Positions 62,881-64,000 of a stretch of 64,000 nucleotides of DNA are shown piece by piece (positions within the stretch are counted from its first letter, which is position 1; every line of letters starts with the position of its first letter). The stretch spans positions 9,486,001 through 9,550,000 of the forward strand of contig NC_066283.1 in the NCBI RefSeq assembly GCF_905404315.1, given 5' to 3'. This DNA is from Leptidea sinapis. Its lineage: Eukaryota > Arthropoda > Insecta > Lepidoptera > Pieridae. The notes beneath the pieces were generated by a model. The model was given only the letters and a program-made list of their open reading frames with translations, ran no database searches and was not told the DNA's origin. The position numbers and the translations under genes were made by a program.

Positions 62881-64000
62881 TCCTAGGTTCTCGAGGGTGC
62901 AGAGAAAGATTTTGTGATCAGTTTGCTAATACAAGATGGCCGCCGCTCAAAAGTATGATAACTACATCATGGTTATCGTATTCGAGGTTCCCGAGGGTGC
63001 TGAGAACGATTTTGTGATCATTTTTCTAATCCAAGATGGCCGCCGCACAAAATTATATTTTCACCAATATGGATATCGTATCCTAGGTTCTCGAGAGTGC
63101 AGAAAACAATTTTGGGATCATTTTCAAATCCAAGATGGCCGCCGCTCAAAAGTATGATAACTACATTATGGGTATCGTATCCTAGGTTCTCGAGGGTGCT
63201 GAGAACAATTTTGGGATCATTTTCAAATCCAAGATGGCCGCCGCTCAAAAGTATGATAACTACATTATGGGTATCGTATCCCAGATTCTCGAGGGTGCTG
63301 AGAATGATTTTGTGATCATTTTTCCAATCCAAGATGGCCGCCGCTCAAAAGTATGATAACTACATTATGGGTATCGTATCCCAGGTTCTCGAGGGTGCTG
63401 AGAACGATTTTGTGATCATTTTTCAAATCCAAGATGGCCGCCGCACAAAATTGTGATTTCAGCAATATGGATATCGTACCCGAGGTTCTCGAGGGTGCAG
63501 AGAAAGATTTTGTGATCAGTTTGCTAATACAAGATGGCCGCCGCTCAAAAGTATGATAACTACATCATGGTTATCGTATTCGAGGTTCCCGAGGGTGCTG
63601 AGAACGATTTTGTGATCATTTTTCTAATCCAAGATGGCCGCCGCACAAAATTATATTTTCACCAATATGGATATCGTATCCTAGGTTCTCGAGAGTGCAG
63701 AAAACAATTTTGGGATCATTTTCAAATCCAAGATGGCCGCCGCTCAAAAGTATGATAACTACATTATGGGTATCGTATCCTAGGTTCTCGAGGGTGCTGA
63801 GAACAATTTTGGGATCATTTTCAAATCCAAGATGGCCGCCGCTCAAAAGTATGATAACTACATTATGGGTATCGTATCCCAGATTCTCGAGGGTGCTGAG
63901 AATGATTTTGTGATCATTTTTCCAATCCAAGATGGCCGCCGCTCAAAAGTATGATAACTACATTATGGGTATCGTATCCCAGGTTCTCGAGGGTGCTGAG
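62881..64000 (+). repeat. 598-bp (6-monomer) HOR pair cut by the window end
   Basis: The six monomers from about 62,881 repeat from about 63,479, with every marker I checked at 598 bp (62,936 to 63,534; 63,018 to 63,616; 63,097 to 63,695). I saw no base difference over the roughly 510 bp compared. The unit contains the edge-restricted GTTTGCTAATAC junction, an A' type left half with ACCAATATGG, and three B units. The repeat continues past the window. Confidence 0.85.

Larger units (their letters stand above)
1..64000 (+). repeat. Satellite DNA array, ~100-bp monomer, complete window
   Basis: The window can be divided end to end into about 640 monomers of roughly 100 bp, each opening with a T-run followed by AAATCC and AAGATGGCCGCC. 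All are in the same direction and I saw no reverse-complement copy, no unrelated insertion and no single-copy gap. Both window edges cut the array. Length differs by subtype. Units ending GTGATCA then TTTTTCAAATCC are 100 bp. Units ending GGGATCA before TTTTCAAATCC or TTTTTAAATCC are usually followed by a 99-bp unit. A 3-bp loss in the CGCCGC tract gives 97 bp. Monomer subtypes are ordered into HORs of many sizes (598 to 3,885 bp), the hallmark of satellites kept alike by unequal exchange or segmental amplification. A centromeric or pericentromeric site is plausible but inferred. I do not recognise the satellite as a named family. Confidence 0.98.

Noticed and set aside
1..64000. CRISPR array (AAATCCAAGATGGCCGCC every 100 bp)
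   Set aside because: The sequence between the conserved boxes is homologous from unit to unit, not unique spacers, and no cas genes are present.
1..64000. Very long repetitive structural protein gene
   Set aside because: Runs of one reading frame never exceed about four monomers in any direction, and unit lengths of 97, 99 and 100 bp break any common frame.
1..64000. Telomeric, rDNA or 5S arrays
   Set aside because: No short telomere motif, rRNA core sequence or 5S internal control region is seen in the monomer.

Overview
The whole 64-kb window is one uninterrupted tandem satellite array. Its unit is about 100 bp, with recurrent variants of 99 bp and 97 bp, so roughly 640 monomers are present, all head-to-tail in one orientation. 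The array already runs at base 1 and still runs at base 64,000, so neither edge is in view. I see no protein-coding gene, rRNA, tRNA, transposon or single-copy stretch. The many short open frames on both strands are by-products of the repeat.

The organism must be a eukaryote, most likely an animal. Long homogeneous satellite arrays with nested higher-order repeats (HORs) are typical of centromeric, pericentromeric or other heterochromatic blocks, and the monomer carries the core CCAAGATGGCCG, which matches the metazoan YY1 binding site. I cannot name the species or prove that the locus is a centromere. CpG is well retained (5-6 per monomer at about 43% GC), which argues against heavy long-term germline methylation or for a young array.

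The monomers fall into two main families that share two conserved boxes. One box is around AAATCCAAGATGGCCGCC and the other is around GAGGTTCTCGAGGGTG. Family A has CGCACAAAATTATGATTTC in the left half and CGTACCCGAGG in the right. Family B has CGCTCAAAAGTATGATAAC on the left and CGTATCCCAGG or CGTAACCCAGG on the right. Several subtypes and clear A/B recombinants exist.

Layout: 1-2,106, mixed older monomers; 2,107-3,119, a 598-bp hexamer HOR; 3,120-8,575, two copies of a 2,686-bp HOR; 6,736-13,988, a 3,885-bp HOR (about 1.9 copies, overlapping the previous block); 13,989-17,526, transition; 17,527-19,850, a segment with a distant copy at about 37.3-39.6 kb; 19,440-24,390, a 2,594-bp HOR with a nested 400-bp duplication; 24,391-38,240, four copies of a 3,490-bp HOR (35 monomers); 38,113-46,430, a 3,392/3,293-bp HOR; 46,431-51,021, a 2,288/2,388-bp HOR; 51,022-53,300, 797/997-bp repeats; 53,301-59,600, mixed with a 989-bp duplication; 59,601-62,880, 995- and 598-bp repeats; 62,881-64,000, a 598-bp HOR pair. 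HOR extents come from matching diagnostic variants by eye and are good to about one monomer.

The most informative patterns are the layered distribution of subtypes (one set near the two ends, another confined to about 16-54 kb), the shared indels that order the 3,490-bp copies by descent, the mosaic recombinant monomers, and the YY1-type motif that exists in intact, weakened and broken states tied to monomer subtype.
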